Assembly (NCBI GenBank): GCA_028689615.1 | Contig: JAQVCV010000040.1 | Span: 1-43,292 of the forward strand | DNA length: 43,292 bases | DNA from: Bacteroidales bacterium | GTDB lineage: Bacteria; Bacteroidota; Bacteroidia; Bacteroidales; TTA-H9 | Reading direction: 5' to 3' | Shown: piece after piece, positions 25,604-33,945 of the stretch | Layout of the letters: the number at the start of each line of letters is the position of its first letter | Position numbering within the stretch: the first letter of the stretch is position 1 | Made by a program: the position numbers and the translations under genes | The notes under the pieces: generated by a model | Seen by the model: only the letters and a program-made list of their open reading frames with translations | What the model was told of the DNA's origin: nothing | The model's database searches: none

Positions 25604-27028
25604 TCAACTGATCATCCCGATAATGGTAGCCGACATCAGCGCTGCGATGGTGCCGGCCAGCAAGGCCCTCATGCCGTATTTTGAGAGCAGTACCCTTTGG
25701 TTAGGAGCCAGCGATCCGATGCCGCCAATCTGTATTCCGATTGATGCGAAGTTGGCAAACCCGCAAAGGATGTAGGTGGCCATGATGATCGATTTTTCCT
25801 CCATGAAGGCGCCGGCTGCTTTGAGATCGGATAAGCTGATATATGCAATAAACTCTGTCATAATGACTTTTTCGCCCAGTAGCCTGCCAACCAGTGTTAT
25901 ATCGGCGGGGTTGATGCCTATGAGCCACATCAGGGGAGCCAGCGAATAACCGAGGATGAATTGCAAGGATAGTCCTGTGTATCTGCCATCTGTAGCCGAC
26001 TTGATTGCATCGTTCAGGCCGGTCCATTGGCCAATCATATCGCCCAGGATGAAGTTGAACATAGCAATGAAAGCAACAAACACCACGAGCATGGCAGCAA
26101 CATTGGCGGCCAGTTTTAACCCCTCGGCTGTTCCATTGCTGATGGCATCCAGCAGGTTGTTGCCCACCTTTTCGCGGGTTACCTCGATGGTTTTATCGAT
26201 GGTATCGGTTTGTGGAACGAGCATCTTTGCAATAACCACAGCTCCAGGGGCTGCCATTACCGATGCTGCAAGCAGGTGTTTGGCAAACAACAACCTTTGA
26301 GCAGGGTCTTCACCCCCCAGAAAACTTATGTAGGCTGCCAAAACTCCACCCGCCATGGTTGCCATTCCGGCACTCATAACCAGCATGATTTCTGATTTGG
26401 TCATTTTGGGAAGATAGGCTTTAACCATCAGCGGCGATTCGGTTTGTCCAAGAAAAATATTGCCCGCAACAGCAAGGCTTTCAGCTCCTGATAGTTTCAT
26501 GGTTTTGGTCATGAGCCATGCCATTCCTTTTACCACCACCTGTATGATGTTCAGATAAAACAGCAGACTGGTGAGTGCCGAAAAAAAGATGATTGTTGGT
26601 AAAACCTGAAAGGCAAAGATGAATCCGTAGGTTTTGGAGTCGAGAAGGCCTCCCAGCAAGAACTCGCTTCCAGAGCGGGTAAAGTTGAGAATTTGTACAA
26701 ATCCTTGTCCAACAGCATCGAAAATGATCCGGATGAATGGGACATAGAGAATTCCGAGGGCAACTGCCATTTGAAGAGCCAGTCCAATGCCCACTGTTTT
26801 CCATGCTATGGCTTTGCGGTTGGTGCTAAACAACCATCCTATCACGATTAATACCGCCATGCCCATCAGACCATGGAGGAGGTTCATAAACGAAAAGCCT
26901 GATTGAACGGGTGTTTGTTTCACTGTATCAACAACTTGTGCTGTAGAATCGGCGACTTGCGCCAGTGCCGGATTCCAGACTGCTAACAAGACCAGTGAGA
27001 GAAGCATGGAAAGAGTAATTTTTTTCAT
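25604..27028 (-). CDS. CNT family nucleoside transporter (NupC-like)
   Basis: 474 residues. After a signal-like N-terminus (to about residue 23, PALAQ) and a short polar stretch, there are about 9-10 membrane segments. The CNT signature is visible as NIFLGQTESPLMVKAYL, followed by MLVMSAGMATMAGGVLAAYISFLG; these hairpin regions form the nucleoside and cation site. The family imports nucleosides with Na+ or H+. It lies 38 bases after the bifunctional nuclease gene and four bases before the lipoprotein pyrophosphatase gene, so it probably supplies nucleosides to the downstream thymidylate genes. Confidence 0.92.
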   Translation of the reverse strand: MKKITLSMLLSLVLLAVWNPALAQVADSTAQVVDTVKQTPVQSGFSFMNLLHGLMGMAVLIVIGWLFSTNRKAIAWKTVGIGLALQMAVALGILYVPFIRIIFDAVGQGFVQILNFTRSGSEFLLGGLLDSKTYGFIFAFQVLPTIIFFSALTSLLFYLNIIQVVVKGMAWLMTKTMKLSGAESLAVAGNIFLGQTESPLMVKAYLPKMTKSEIMLVMSAGMATMAGGVLAAYISFLGGEDPAQRLLFAKHLLAASVMAAPGAVVIAKMLVPQTDTIDKTIEVTREKVGNNLLDAISNGTAEGLKLAANVAAMLVVFVAFIAMFNFILGDMIGQWTGLNDAIKSATDGRYTGLSLQFILGYSLAPLMWLIGINPADITLVGRLLGEKVIMTEFIAYISLSDLKAAGAFMEEKSIIMATYILCGFANFASIGIQIGGIGSLAPNQRVLLSKYGMRALLAGTIAALMSATIIGMIS

Positions 27029-27066
27029 AGAGAATTGTGGTGAATTGACTTAAAACTGATAATCGG

Positions 27067-27660
27067 CTAAGCGCCTGAGCGGCGTTTGATCTCGTCGCGA
27101 AGCAACGAAGCCTTTTCATAATCTTCGTTATCGATTGCTTGTTGCATCATTTTTTCCAACTCTTCAATTTCGTAGTTGTCATACTCGCTGATGTATGTCT
27201 CTGCGTCGTTTTCGTCGTCTTGTCCGTCTATTTCAAGCAACTCGTTTTGCTCCGACATGTCAATGGCTGCCAGGGTCATCACCTCTTCGGTTGTGTAAAC
27301 CGGGCAGCGGAATCGAAGGGCCAGTGCCACTGCATCGCTGGTGCGCGAGTCGATTTCTGCTTTTTGCTCTCCGTTGGTGCAATGGAGCAAAGCATAAAAA
27401 ATACCATCAGAAAATTTGTGAATGAGCACTTCGGTGATGCTAATGTCGAAGGTGGTGGCAAATGTCTTGAAAAGGTCGTGAGTGAGCGGTCGCGATGGCT
27501 TCATCTTTTCCAATTCAAGGGCTATAGATTGAGCCTCGAAACTTCCGATGATAATGGGCAGCCTCCTTCGTCCGTCGGCTTCTCCCAGAATCAGTGCATA
27601 GGCTCCGCTTTGAAGCTGGCTGTACGACATCCCAATCACTTCCAGTCGAATCTTCTTCAT
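27067..27660 (-). CDS. Bifunctional nuclease (BFN/DUF151) family protein with UVR domain
   Basis: 197 residues. Residues 1-130 are the BFN domain: LPIIIGSFEAQSIALELEKMKPSRPLTHDLF and the SRTSDAVALALRFRCPVY segment are diagnostic. An acidic linker (about 135-160) leads to a C-terminal UVR motif (YEIEELEKMMQQAIDNEDYEKASLLRDEIKRR), the helix pair used by UvrB to bind UvrC. Domain order BFN-linker-UVR is standard in Bacteroidota. Plant homologues show nuclease activity, but the bacterial role is not settled. It is the first gene of the minus-strand operon ending with the lipoprotein at 22755. Confidence 0.87.
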   Translation of the reverse strand: MKKIRLEVIGMSYSQLQSGAYALILGEADGRRRLPIIIGSFEAQSIALELEKMKPSRPLTHDLFKTFATTFDISITEVLIHKFSDGIFYALLHCTNGEQKAEIDSRTSDAVALALRFRCPVYTTEEVMTLAAIDMSEQNELLEIDGQDDENDAETYISEYDNYEIEELEKMMQQAIDNEDYEKASLLRDEIKRRSGA

Positions 27661-27843
27661 GGTGGAGATAAACTTGATATGTGCTATTAATCAATAATAT
27701 ATATAATCACTTCAAAAGCGAAAAATCAACTGATAAAACTACGATTTTATTCGGCATCAACCAAATTTCGCTCTTGAATGCAGGTTTACCAACAGTTCTT
27801 CCAGCTAAAAGTTTAGAAAAATTGTTGCGATGATGGTCTGTTA

Positions 27844-27876
27844 TTGTCGGAAGTATTTATTAACTTCTTACTTTTG
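27844..27876 (+). promoter_or_regulatory. Promoter for the membrane pyrophosphatase
   Basis: TTG at 27844-27846 and TACTTTTG at 27869-27876 are separated by 22 bases, a good fit to TTG-N(19-23)-TAnnTTTG. The start codon of the N-terminal piece is 26 bases downstream. Confidence 0.6.
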
Positions 27877-27902
27877 CTTCAAACAAATTATACATAGAAG
27901 TT

Positions 27903-28136
27903 ATGAGAAGACTCTTATCCATCACCGCGGCCATGTTGCTTCCCTGGGTCGCGGCAGCCAGTGAGGCTGATTTGAAGGTTCCCGATTTGAGGCAAAGTTA
28001 TTTCGATTCGGTTGGAATGAATGGTCATTCACTCCTCCTTTGGGGAATCATCATCATCGTATTGGGTTTGGCCTTCGGTATCTGGCAGTTTTTGTTAATT
28101 AAAAACTACCCGCTCACCGATCGATGCTCGATGTAG
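27903..28136 (+). CDS. hppA: N-terminal piece of membrane pyrophosphatase, frameshifted
   Basis: 77 residues: a signal-like start (MRRLLSITAAMLLPWVAAAS), a short ADLKVPDL segment, and one transmembrane helix (about 43-66, LLLWGIIIIVLGLAFGIWQF). Close relatives of this mPPase type have the same N-terminus joined to a PAHKSMLDV-type segment. Here the frame runs instead into TDRCSM and a stop, while LPAHRSMLDVA is read in the -1 frame just past the run of five A at 28101-28105. The two pieces overlap by 13 bases. It is therefore the first helix of the pyrophosphatase, cut off by a one-base deletion, a sequencing error, or real recoding. Confidence 0.75.
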   Translation: MRRLLSITAAMLLPWVAAASEADLKVPDLRQSYFDSVGMNGHSLLLWGIIIIVLGLAFGIWQFLLIKNYPLTDRCSM

Positions 28137-30361
28137 CCAATACCATTTACGAAACCTGCAAGACCTACCTCTTGCAACAAGGCAAATTTCTGGTGATCCT
28201 TTTTGCCATCATCGGAGCCGTAATCGCCGCTTATTTCGGTTTCTTATCAGAACCCACCGCGGTGAAAAATGGGGAGATTAGTCGCCCGCTTTTCGTGATT
28301 AATGTTTTGTTGTGGACTGTGTTGGGAGTTCTTGGCTCATACGGGGTTGCCTGGTTTGGTATTCGCATCAATACCCTGGCCAATGCCCGCACCTCTTTTG
28401 CCGCATTGCGCAACAAACCTTACAGTGTGATGAGTATTCCCCTTCAGGCGGGAATGAGCGTTGGGTTGCTCCTCATTTGCGTTGAACTTATCATGATGAT
28501 TTTTATTCTGTTATTTGTGCCAGGCGATATGGCAGGTGCCAGCTTCGTGGGTTTTGCAATAGGCGAATCGCTTGGAGCTTCTGCTTTGCGCATTGCGGGT
28601 GGCATCTTTACTAAGATTGCTGACATTGGCGCCGACCTGATGAAAATTGTGTTCAAAATCGGGGAAGACGATCCACGCAATCCGGGTGTGATTGCCGACT
28701 GCACTGGCGACAATGCCGGCGACAGCGTTGGTCCAACCGCCGATGGTTTTGAAACCTATGGCGTGACAGGTGTTGCTCTTATATCTTTTATTATCCTTGC
28801 AGTTACAGGGGCTGAGTTTCAGGCCAGTCTTATAGTCTGGATTTTTGCCATGCGTGTGCTCATGGTGTTTACTTCGGTGTTCTCCTATGTGGTCAACGAA
28901 AAGATCAGCCATGCACGGTACGCTATGGCCGATCATTTTAATTTCGAGCAGCCGCTCACCAATCTGGTTTGGCTCACTTCGCTGGTGTCAATAGCTGTAA
29001 CCTATGGTGTAAGCTATTTGTTGTTGGCCAATGGAGGTCTTGAATCTGCCGAACCGGGTTTGTGGTGGAAGTTGTCAACCATTATTTCATGCGGAACCAT
29101 TGCTGCTGCCCTGATTCCTGAATTTACCAAAGCTTTTACCAGTGCTAAATCGCGCCACGTTCAAGAGGTCGTCAACGCCTCGCGTGAAGGGGGAGCATCT
29201 CTTACAATCCTTTCGGGAATGATCGCCGGAAACTTCTCGGCTTTCTGGAAAGGGATGTTGATGGTGGCCCTGATGTCGGGAGCTCTTTTTACTGTTAATG
29301 GCTTGCATGTTAACGAAATGGGCGAAACAATTTTTGGAGCATACCCCGCAATTTTTGCCTTCGGATTGGTTGCCTTTGGTTTCCTGGGAATGGGCCCGGT
29401 AACCATTGCTGTTGACTCTTACGGGCCCGTGACCGATAACGCCCAAAGCGTGTTTGAACTTTCGCGCATCGAGCAAATAAAGGGAATTAAGGAAGAGGTG
29501 AAGCGCGATTTTGGATTCGAGCCCGATTTTGAAAAAGGGAAACACAACCTTGAAGAAAACGACTCTGCCGGCAATACTTTCAAAGCTACTGCCAAGCCTG
29601 TTCTCATCGGAACGGCAGTAATTGGTGCCACAACCATGATTTTTGCTATTATCCTGGTACTTAAAAACACGATTTTAACAAGCGGACAGAGTTTGCTCAA
29701 CATCCAGCTTACCGATCCTTCTGTAATACTTGGCTTCATGACTGGAGGTGCTGTTGTGTATTGGTTCAGCGGAGCTTCAATGCAAGCTGTGACAACCGGT
29801 GCCTATCGAGCCGTTGAATTCATCAAGAAAAACATCCGCCTCGATAAAGAGGAAGCCGATATAGAAGATTCTAAGGCGGTTGTGAAGATTTGTACCCAAT
29901 ACGCCCAGGCTGGAATGTGGAATATTTTTGCAGTTATTTTCTCTCTTACACTTGCATTTGCTTTCTTCGATCCGAATTTCTTTGTAAGCTATCTTATCTC
30001 TATCGCGGTGTTTGGACTTTTCCAGGCTATGTACATGGCCAATGCCGGTGGTGCATGGGACAATGCCAAGAAAGTGGTAGAAGTTGATTTGAAAGAGAAG
30101 GGTTCGCCACTCCACGATGCTACTGTAGTAGGTGATACTGTGGGCGATCCTTACAAAGATACCTCCAGTGTGGCTCTCAATCCCATCATTAAATTCTCTA
30201 CCTTATTCGGGTTGCTGGCTGCCGAAATCTCGATCGAGATGCTGGTGCATGCCGACAGCAACGGAAGTACCAATTTGGGTCCTTATATAGGGCTGGTTTT
30301 CCTTGCTATTGGCCTCAACTTCGTTTATAAGTCATTCTATGGAATGAGAATCAAGAGATAG
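28124..30361 (+). CDS. hppA: Membrane-bound ion-pumping pyrophosphatase, main part
   Basis: 745 residues with about 15 transmembrane helices; with the upstream piece it would have the usual 16. It couples PPi hydrolysis to H+ or Na+ pumping. The substrate site is seen as GGIFTKIADIGADL (about 158-171), EDDPRNPG and GDNAGDSVGPTADGFETY; these depart from the common DVGADLVGK and NVGDNVGDCAG forms, so this is a divergent mPPase branch. The residue that decides K+ dependence lies in GNTFKAT (Lys about 487): Lys there predicts K+ independence. The C-terminal AWDNAKK and HDATVVGDTVGDPYKDT motifs are intact. The ATG at 28124 could allow separate translation of this part. Confidence 0.9.
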   Translation: MLDVANTIYETCKTYLLQQGKFLVILFAIIGAVIAAYFGFLSEPTAVKNGEISRPLFVINVLLWTVLGVLGSYGVAWFGIRINTLANARTSFAALRNKPYSVMSIPLQAGMSVGLLLICVELIMMIFILLFVPGDMAGASFVGFAIGESLGASALRIAGGIFTKIADIGADLMKIVFKIGEDDPRNPGVIADCTGDNAGDSVGPTADGFETYGVTGVALISFIILAVTGAEFQASLIVWIFAMRVLMVFTSVFSYVVNEKISHARYAMADHFNFEQPLTNLVWLTSLVSIAVTYGVSYLLLANGGLESAEPGLWWKLSTIISCGTIAAALIPEFTKAFTSAKSRHVQEVVNASREGGASLTILSGMIAGNFSAFWKGMLMVALMSGALFTVNGLHVNEMGETIFGAYPAIFAFGLVAFGFLGMGPVTIAVDSYGPVTDNAQSVFELSRIEQIKGIKEEVKRDFGFEPDFEKGKHNLEENDSAGNTFKATAKPVLIGTAVIGATTMIFAIILVLKNTILTSGQSLLNIQLTDPSVILGFMTGGAVVYWFSGASMQAVTTGAYRAVEFIKKNIRLDKEEADIEDSKAVVKICTQYAQAGMWNIFAVIFSLTLAFAFFDPNFFVSYLISIAVFGLFQAMYMANAGGAWDNAKKVVEVDLKEKGSPLHDATVVGDTVGDPYKDTSSVALNPIIKFSTLFGLLAAEISIEMLVHADSNGSTNLGPYIGLVFLAIGLNFVYKSFYGMRIKR

Positions 30362-30383
30362 CCTTTCTTTTACTTTTTTCAAG

Positions 30384-30414
30384 TGCCGGCAGCTTCAAGT
30401 TGCCGGCATTTTTT
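30384..30414 (+). terminator. Rho-independent terminator after hppA
   Basis: Two copies of TGCCGGCA (30384-30391 and 30401-30408) pair through a short loop with extra pairing (GCTT/AAGT), followed by six T at 30409-30414. It lies 23 bases after the stop codon. Confidence 0.8.
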
Positions 30415-30459
30415 ATTAATTGAATGATAGGATTGTCTTTTGCGATTTGTCGGGCTGAA

Positions 30460-30504
30460 ACAATTTTTAAATACTCCAAACAGGTATTTAAATACCAAAA
30501 TTGT
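30460..30504. promoter_or_regulatory. Nested palindrome upstream of the barrel/FMN operon
   Basis: GGTATTTAAATACC (30483-30496) is a perfect 14-base palindrome. An AAATAC half-site lies before it, and the outer arms ACAATTTT (30460-30467) and AAAATTGT (30497-30504) are perfect complements around the block. It is 107 bases before the next start codon, a suitable place for a repressor or activator site. The TAnnTTTG element downstream is weak (AATCTTTG, 30549-30556). Confidence 0.45.
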
Positions 30505-30610
30505 TAGTTGGGTGACGATATTACTTTGTTATGTGGTGATGTTTTTTGAATCTTTGCATAAATTAAATTAAGTCTAAATAAAAATAGTATAAACTAATTA
30601 ATTTATAGAT

Positions 30611-31774
30611 ATGCGTAACTTATTGTTTGTTATGGTTTTGATTATGTTTGGCGAGCTTCACGCTCAAACCAAGTTTATAGAATCGGTTGAGAAAGATACG
30701 GGTAGTGGATTAACCATAGGAGGATATGGTCAGATCGATTTTTCACAACCCTTAGAGGATGGCAAAACATACAACGCAACCTTGGATGTCCATCGGATGG
30801 TGTTGTTGTTTGGATATCGTTTCAACGAGAAGACCATTTTTGTGACCGAGTTAGAACTTGAACACGTTTCTGAAATATATGTCGAACAAGCATTTTTACA
30901 GCACAGGGTTGCCCCTTGGCTCAATGTCAAGGCCGGCTTAATTTTGGTGCCAATGGGGATAGTGAATGAAGCACATGAGCCGCCATTTTTTAATGGGGTG
31001 GAGCGCACAGAAACAGATACCAGGATAATACCGACAACCTGGAGGGAGGTCGGGGCTGGGATAGCAGGAACCTTCCCTGAAGTCGGTATTGGTTATCAGA
31101 TATACTTATTGAATGGATTTAAAAGTTACGATGAGGTTGGATTGCTAAGGGGAAGCGATGGATTGAGAAAGGGGAGGCAGAAGGGAATGGAGAGCATCAT
31201 GAACAACATCGCAGTTGCTGCCAGGGCAGAGGTTGCTATGTTGCCAGGACTGAAAGTGGGAGCTTCTTTTTATAGAGGATTAACTCAATCGACCTTGTTT
31301 GACGCTGTTAGTAAGTCAGATGCTTCAGGATTGTCAAAAGCTGATTCATCAATTGTTGGCGTTACAATGGCAGGAGCCGATTTAAGATACAGCCATCCAT
31401 ATTTTACCGTTAAAGGGCAGTACGTTGCTGCGTTTATAGACAATACCGAAGCATATAACCCATTTACTGGTAAAGACCTTGGAAGTTTTATGACTGGCTA
31501 TTATGCTGAGATTTCTTCCGACATTTTGCCAGGGCATTTGAAGTCCAATCGGCAACTTCGTCCGTTCATCAGATTTGAAGAGACTGATACCCATGCACGA
31601 GTTAGTGGCCTTACTTTACGAAATGGCCTGTACAAACGGCAGGTTCTTACTCTTGGGGTGGGATTTTGGCTTACAGATGGCGCTGTTGTGAAAATTGATT
31701 ATCAATGGATTGACAATAGTTCTGAGAAGCCTGTGGCCAACCTCCTGAACTTGGGAGTTGGTGTCGTATTTTAG
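30611..31774 (+). CDS. Outer-membrane beta-barrel protein (porin-like)
   Basis: 387 residues. The signal peptide ends at LHAQ (about residue 19). The rest is a series of amphipathic strands starting SGLTIGGYGQIDFSQ and closing LLNLGVGVVF with a terminal Phe, the pattern of an outer-membrane barrel. The segment EHVSEIYVEQAFLQHRVAPWLNVKAGLILVPMG, with strands and an inner loop before PPFFNGVER, is shared with OprP/phosphate-selective-type and related porins. The ligand is unknown. An FMN-binding protein follows 98 bases later on the same strand, which suggests a shared role. Confidence 0.65.
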   Translation: MRNLLFVMVLIMFGELHAQTKFIESVEKDTGSGLTIGGYGQIDFSQPLEDGKTYNATLDVHRMVLLFGYRFNEKTIFVTELELEHVSEIYVEQAFLQHRVAPWLNVKAGLILVPMGIVNEAHEPPFFNGVERTETDTRIIPTTWREVGAGIAGTFPEVGIGYQIYLLNGFKSYDEVGLLRGSDGLRKGRQKGMESIMNNIAVAARAEVAMLPGLKVGASFYRGLTQSTLFDAVSKSDASGLSKADSSIVGVTMAGADLRYSHPYFTVKGQYVAAFIDNTEAYNPFTGKDLGSFMTGYYAEISSDILPGHLKSNRQLRPFIRFEETDTHARVSGLTLRNGLYKRQVLTLGVGFWLTDGAVVKIDYQWIDNSSEKPVANLLNLGVGVVF

Positions 31775-31872
31775 TTTGTGTACTTATTGTTAGTGTGCAT
31801 GATAATTCTATCAAGAAAGTAAGGTAGAAGGTCTTGCCAGGTTTGCTGTAAAGTAAAATTTATTTGTAGTTT

Positions 31873-32406
31873 ATGATGAAAAGATATATTCCAATATTTG
31901 TTATATTAACTTTATCATGTCTTGTTAAAGCCCAAGACTTTGACGACCTCTCACGCCAAACTGCAAAAAGGATCCGCACAGAGGTGGTAGAAAGCTTTGG
32001 AAGTGATATTCAGTACCGAATAGATAGGTATGAAGAGCTTTCTAAAGGAAGTAAAGAGCGTCCTTTGTTGATTATAATTTGTGTTTTGAGAAGTGACACT
32101 ATAGTCGGGTATATCATGCCCGGGATTGGATATGGACGTTTTGACCAATTCGAGTATTTCGTTTTTTACCAGCCTGATTTTTCCATAAGAAAAGTTGTTG
32201 TATCGGTTTACCGATCGGACCACGGTTTAGAAATAACCAAAAATCGATGGTTGAAACAGTTAGAAAAGATAGGAGTTTCTGAACCCATCATCTATGGCGA
32301 TAATATTGATGCTGTCTCTGGTGCTACTTTATCAGGGAAGAGCCTGATTAAGGGGATTGAATCTCAACGAAAATATCTGATGAAAGCATACGAAAAGGAA
32401 CATTAA
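31873..32406 (+). CDS. Exported FMN-binding domain protein (predicted flavinylated)
   Basis: 177 residues with a signal peptide (cleavage near VKAQ, residue 20). The C-terminal half is an FMN-binding domain (PF04205 type): DAVSGATLSGKSL (about 139-151) contains the Asp-x-x-Ser-Gly-Ala-Thr pattern on which ApbE attaches FMN through the Thr, as in NqrC and RnfG. I therefore predict a periplasmic or outer-face covalent flavoprotein in electron transfer. It is not beside rnf or nqr genes; its neighbour is an outer-membrane barrel gene. No apbE is in the window. Confidence 0.75.
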   Translation: MMKRYIPIFVILTLSCLVKAQDFDDLSRQTAKRIRTEVVESFGSDIQYRIDRYEELSKGSKERPLLIIICVLRSDTIVGYIMPGIGYGRFDQFEYFVFYQPDFSIRKVVVSVYRSDHGLEITKNRWLKQLEKIGVSEPIIYGDNIDAVSGATLSGKSLIKGIESQRKYLMKAYEKEH

Positions 32407-32473
32407 AAGTGGTCGTGAACCAATTTTAGTGTAACATCTATTAGGGTTTACTGTTGATATGCACTAATGGATG

Positions 32474-33268
32474 TCAGGGAGGTGCGGTGTTGTTTAATTG
32501 ATTGCCTGTCAAGCCATCGGCAACGTAACCGGCTTGTCTGGCGCTCAGGAATATTTGAGCTGATTTGTTCAGAATGTCAATGGAATCGAAACACTCTTCA
32601 ACGTTAGTTCCAACTGCTAAAACGCCATGCTTTTCCCAAAGTACTACGTCGTGGTTGACCAGGGCGCTGATTGTAGCGCGGGCCAGGAGCACGGTTCCCG
32701 GCTTTTGGTATGGTACCAGTCCTATGCCTTTGGGTACAAACATCCTGGCTTCAGGCATCATCCCCAAAAGTATGTCAGACAGGTATTTCTGGTTGAGAAA
32801 GGGGCGGCAGTGCGATAATGCGATCAACTCCGTTGGATGGGTGTGAAGCACAGATGTATAGCCATTTCCCTGCGATTTTAAAAATTGTTGAATCAGTATA
32901 TGGGTTGGCAGTTCAGAACTTGGCAGAAGGCCTGAGGGTGCAACGATTGTGCAATTTGATCCCGTGTCGTTGAATTGGATAAAGCATCCGCGAGCAAATG
33001 GGTCGCGGGCAACTTCTCGCATTCTTGATCCGGTGGCTGTGATGTACAAGAGGTTGTTCGCCAAAAGCGGTGCGGCCTCAGAAAGTTCAGTTTCGTAGGA
33101 GGTTGTGAAGGGTGGAAAAGGCTGGGAAACCAGCATGGTAAGGTTAATAGACAGATTCCCTCCGTTCCGTTCGGCCCACCCTTTATTCCATAAGAAACCC
33201 GCGGTGTTGGCTACCATTTCCATAGCCGTGGCAATCTGTTCGTTCAATCTCAAATGGTTGGTTTCCAT
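32474..33268 (-). CDS. rhaD: Rhamnulose-1-phosphate aldolase-like class II aldolase
   Basis: 264 residues from the ATG at 33266-33268; a TTG at 33299-33301 would add 11. It belongs to the class II aldolase/adducin fold. GWAERNGGNLSI near the N-terminus and HTHPTELIALSH (zinc-binding His pair) in the middle match RhaD, which splits L-rhamnulose 1-phosphate into dihydroxyacetone phosphate and L-lactaldehyde. LWEKHGVLAVG contains the third zinc His. No other rhamnose genes are in the window, so the substrate is assigned by similarity only; fuculose-phosphate aldolase is an alternative. Confidence 0.78.
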   Translation of the reverse strand: METNHLRLNEQIATAMEMVANTAGFLWNKGWAERNGGNLSINLTMLVSQPFPPFTTSYETELSEAAPLLANNLLYITATGSRMREVARDPFARGCFIQFNDTGSNCTIVAPSGLLPSSELPTHILIQQFLKSQGNGYTSVLHTHPTELIALSHCRPFLNQKYLSDILLGMMPEARMFVPKGIGLVPYQKPGTVLLARATISALVNHDVVLWEKHGVLAVGTNVEECFDSIDILNKSAQIFLSARQAGYVADGLTGNQLNNTAPP

Positions 33269-33344
33269 TATCGAGTCTTGTTTTGCGTTTGTTTGAACCA
33301 AATTGTTATTCTGTCTTTTCCTGAATTCCAGGGGCAGTATATGA

Positions 33345-33352
33345 CAAAATTA
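33345..33352 (-). promoter_or_regulatory. -7 element for the rhaD-like gene
   Basis: The minus strand reads TAATTTTG, a TAnnTTTG match, 76 bases before the ATG at 33268. No clear -33 TTG is seen. Confidence 0.35.
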
Positions 33353-33522
33353 CATAAAAATTAATTCTGTCGGTTTTAAAAACAAAACCTATTGTTGTTG
33401 ATCATGTAAAGTGGTAAGGTGGTTTCTGCCTTTTGCTTCGCCAATTTTTCTAACGGGGTGTGAGTCGTGAATTTCCTGGATGATCGTGTTGTCTTTCATA
33501 ATATAAGTAACCTGCTTTTTGA

Positions 33523-33530
33523 TATATTTG
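33523..33530 (+). promoter_or_regulatory. -7 element for the small membrane protein gene
   Basis: TATATTTG, a TAnnTTTG match, 34 bases before the ATG at 33565; the -33 region is unclear. Confidence 0.35.
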
Positions 33531-33564
33531 CGAAATTGTGCATCTGATTTTTACACCTCAATAT

Positions 33565-33945
33565 ATGAAAATCTCTTTCCTTTCTGATAAGGCGCTTCAG
33601 GTTGTTTACAGAACCGGCATCGTGATGTTGTTGCTTGGTATTCTTGATCCTTTGGAAGGCTCGGTAGTGATTGTGGTTGGTATCAGTCTTGTGGCAATTG
33701 CTGCCTGGAAGCTGCACAAGCCCTACCGGTATTGGCTTTTGGTTGCCTGGCTGATGGTTGTTACAGGGGTGGCTTATTTGTTTTTTATCTCATCGCTGGG
33801 TGGCTTTTTAGGAAATACCGGCCGGTCGTGGGTTTGGGGTCTTCCTATTTTGCCCTATCCTCTGGGTTGGCTCTTGTCGGTTGTTGTATTGATTTTGCAG
33901 TTTTTGAAAAGCAAAAGAAGCAAAACCGTTCAGCTGTCAAAATAA
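33565..33945 (+). CDS. Small membrane protein of unknown function
   Basis: 126 residues from the ATG at 33565; a GTG 27 bases upstream is in frame but adds residues ahead of the first helix and falls close to the promoter element. It has about four hydrophobic segments: IVMLLLGILDPL, VVIVVGISLVAIAAW, LLVAWLMVVTGVAYLFFIS and LGWLLSVVVLILQF. It ends in a basic tail (KSKRSKTVQLSK). I recognise no family. It stands alone, between a divergent aldolase gene and a convergent peptidase gene with which it shares a terminator. Confidence 0.55.
   Translation: MKISFLSDKALQVVYRTGIVMLLLGILDPLEGSVVIVVGISLVAIAAWKLHKPYRYWLLVAWLMVVTGVAYLFFISSLGGFLGNTGRSWVWGLPILPYPLGWLLSVVVLILQFLKSKRSKTVQLSK

Noticed and set aside
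27903-28136. Independent small membrane protein gene
   Set aside because: Its sequence matches the usual N-terminus of the downstream pyrophosphatase and the junction needs only a one-base shift.
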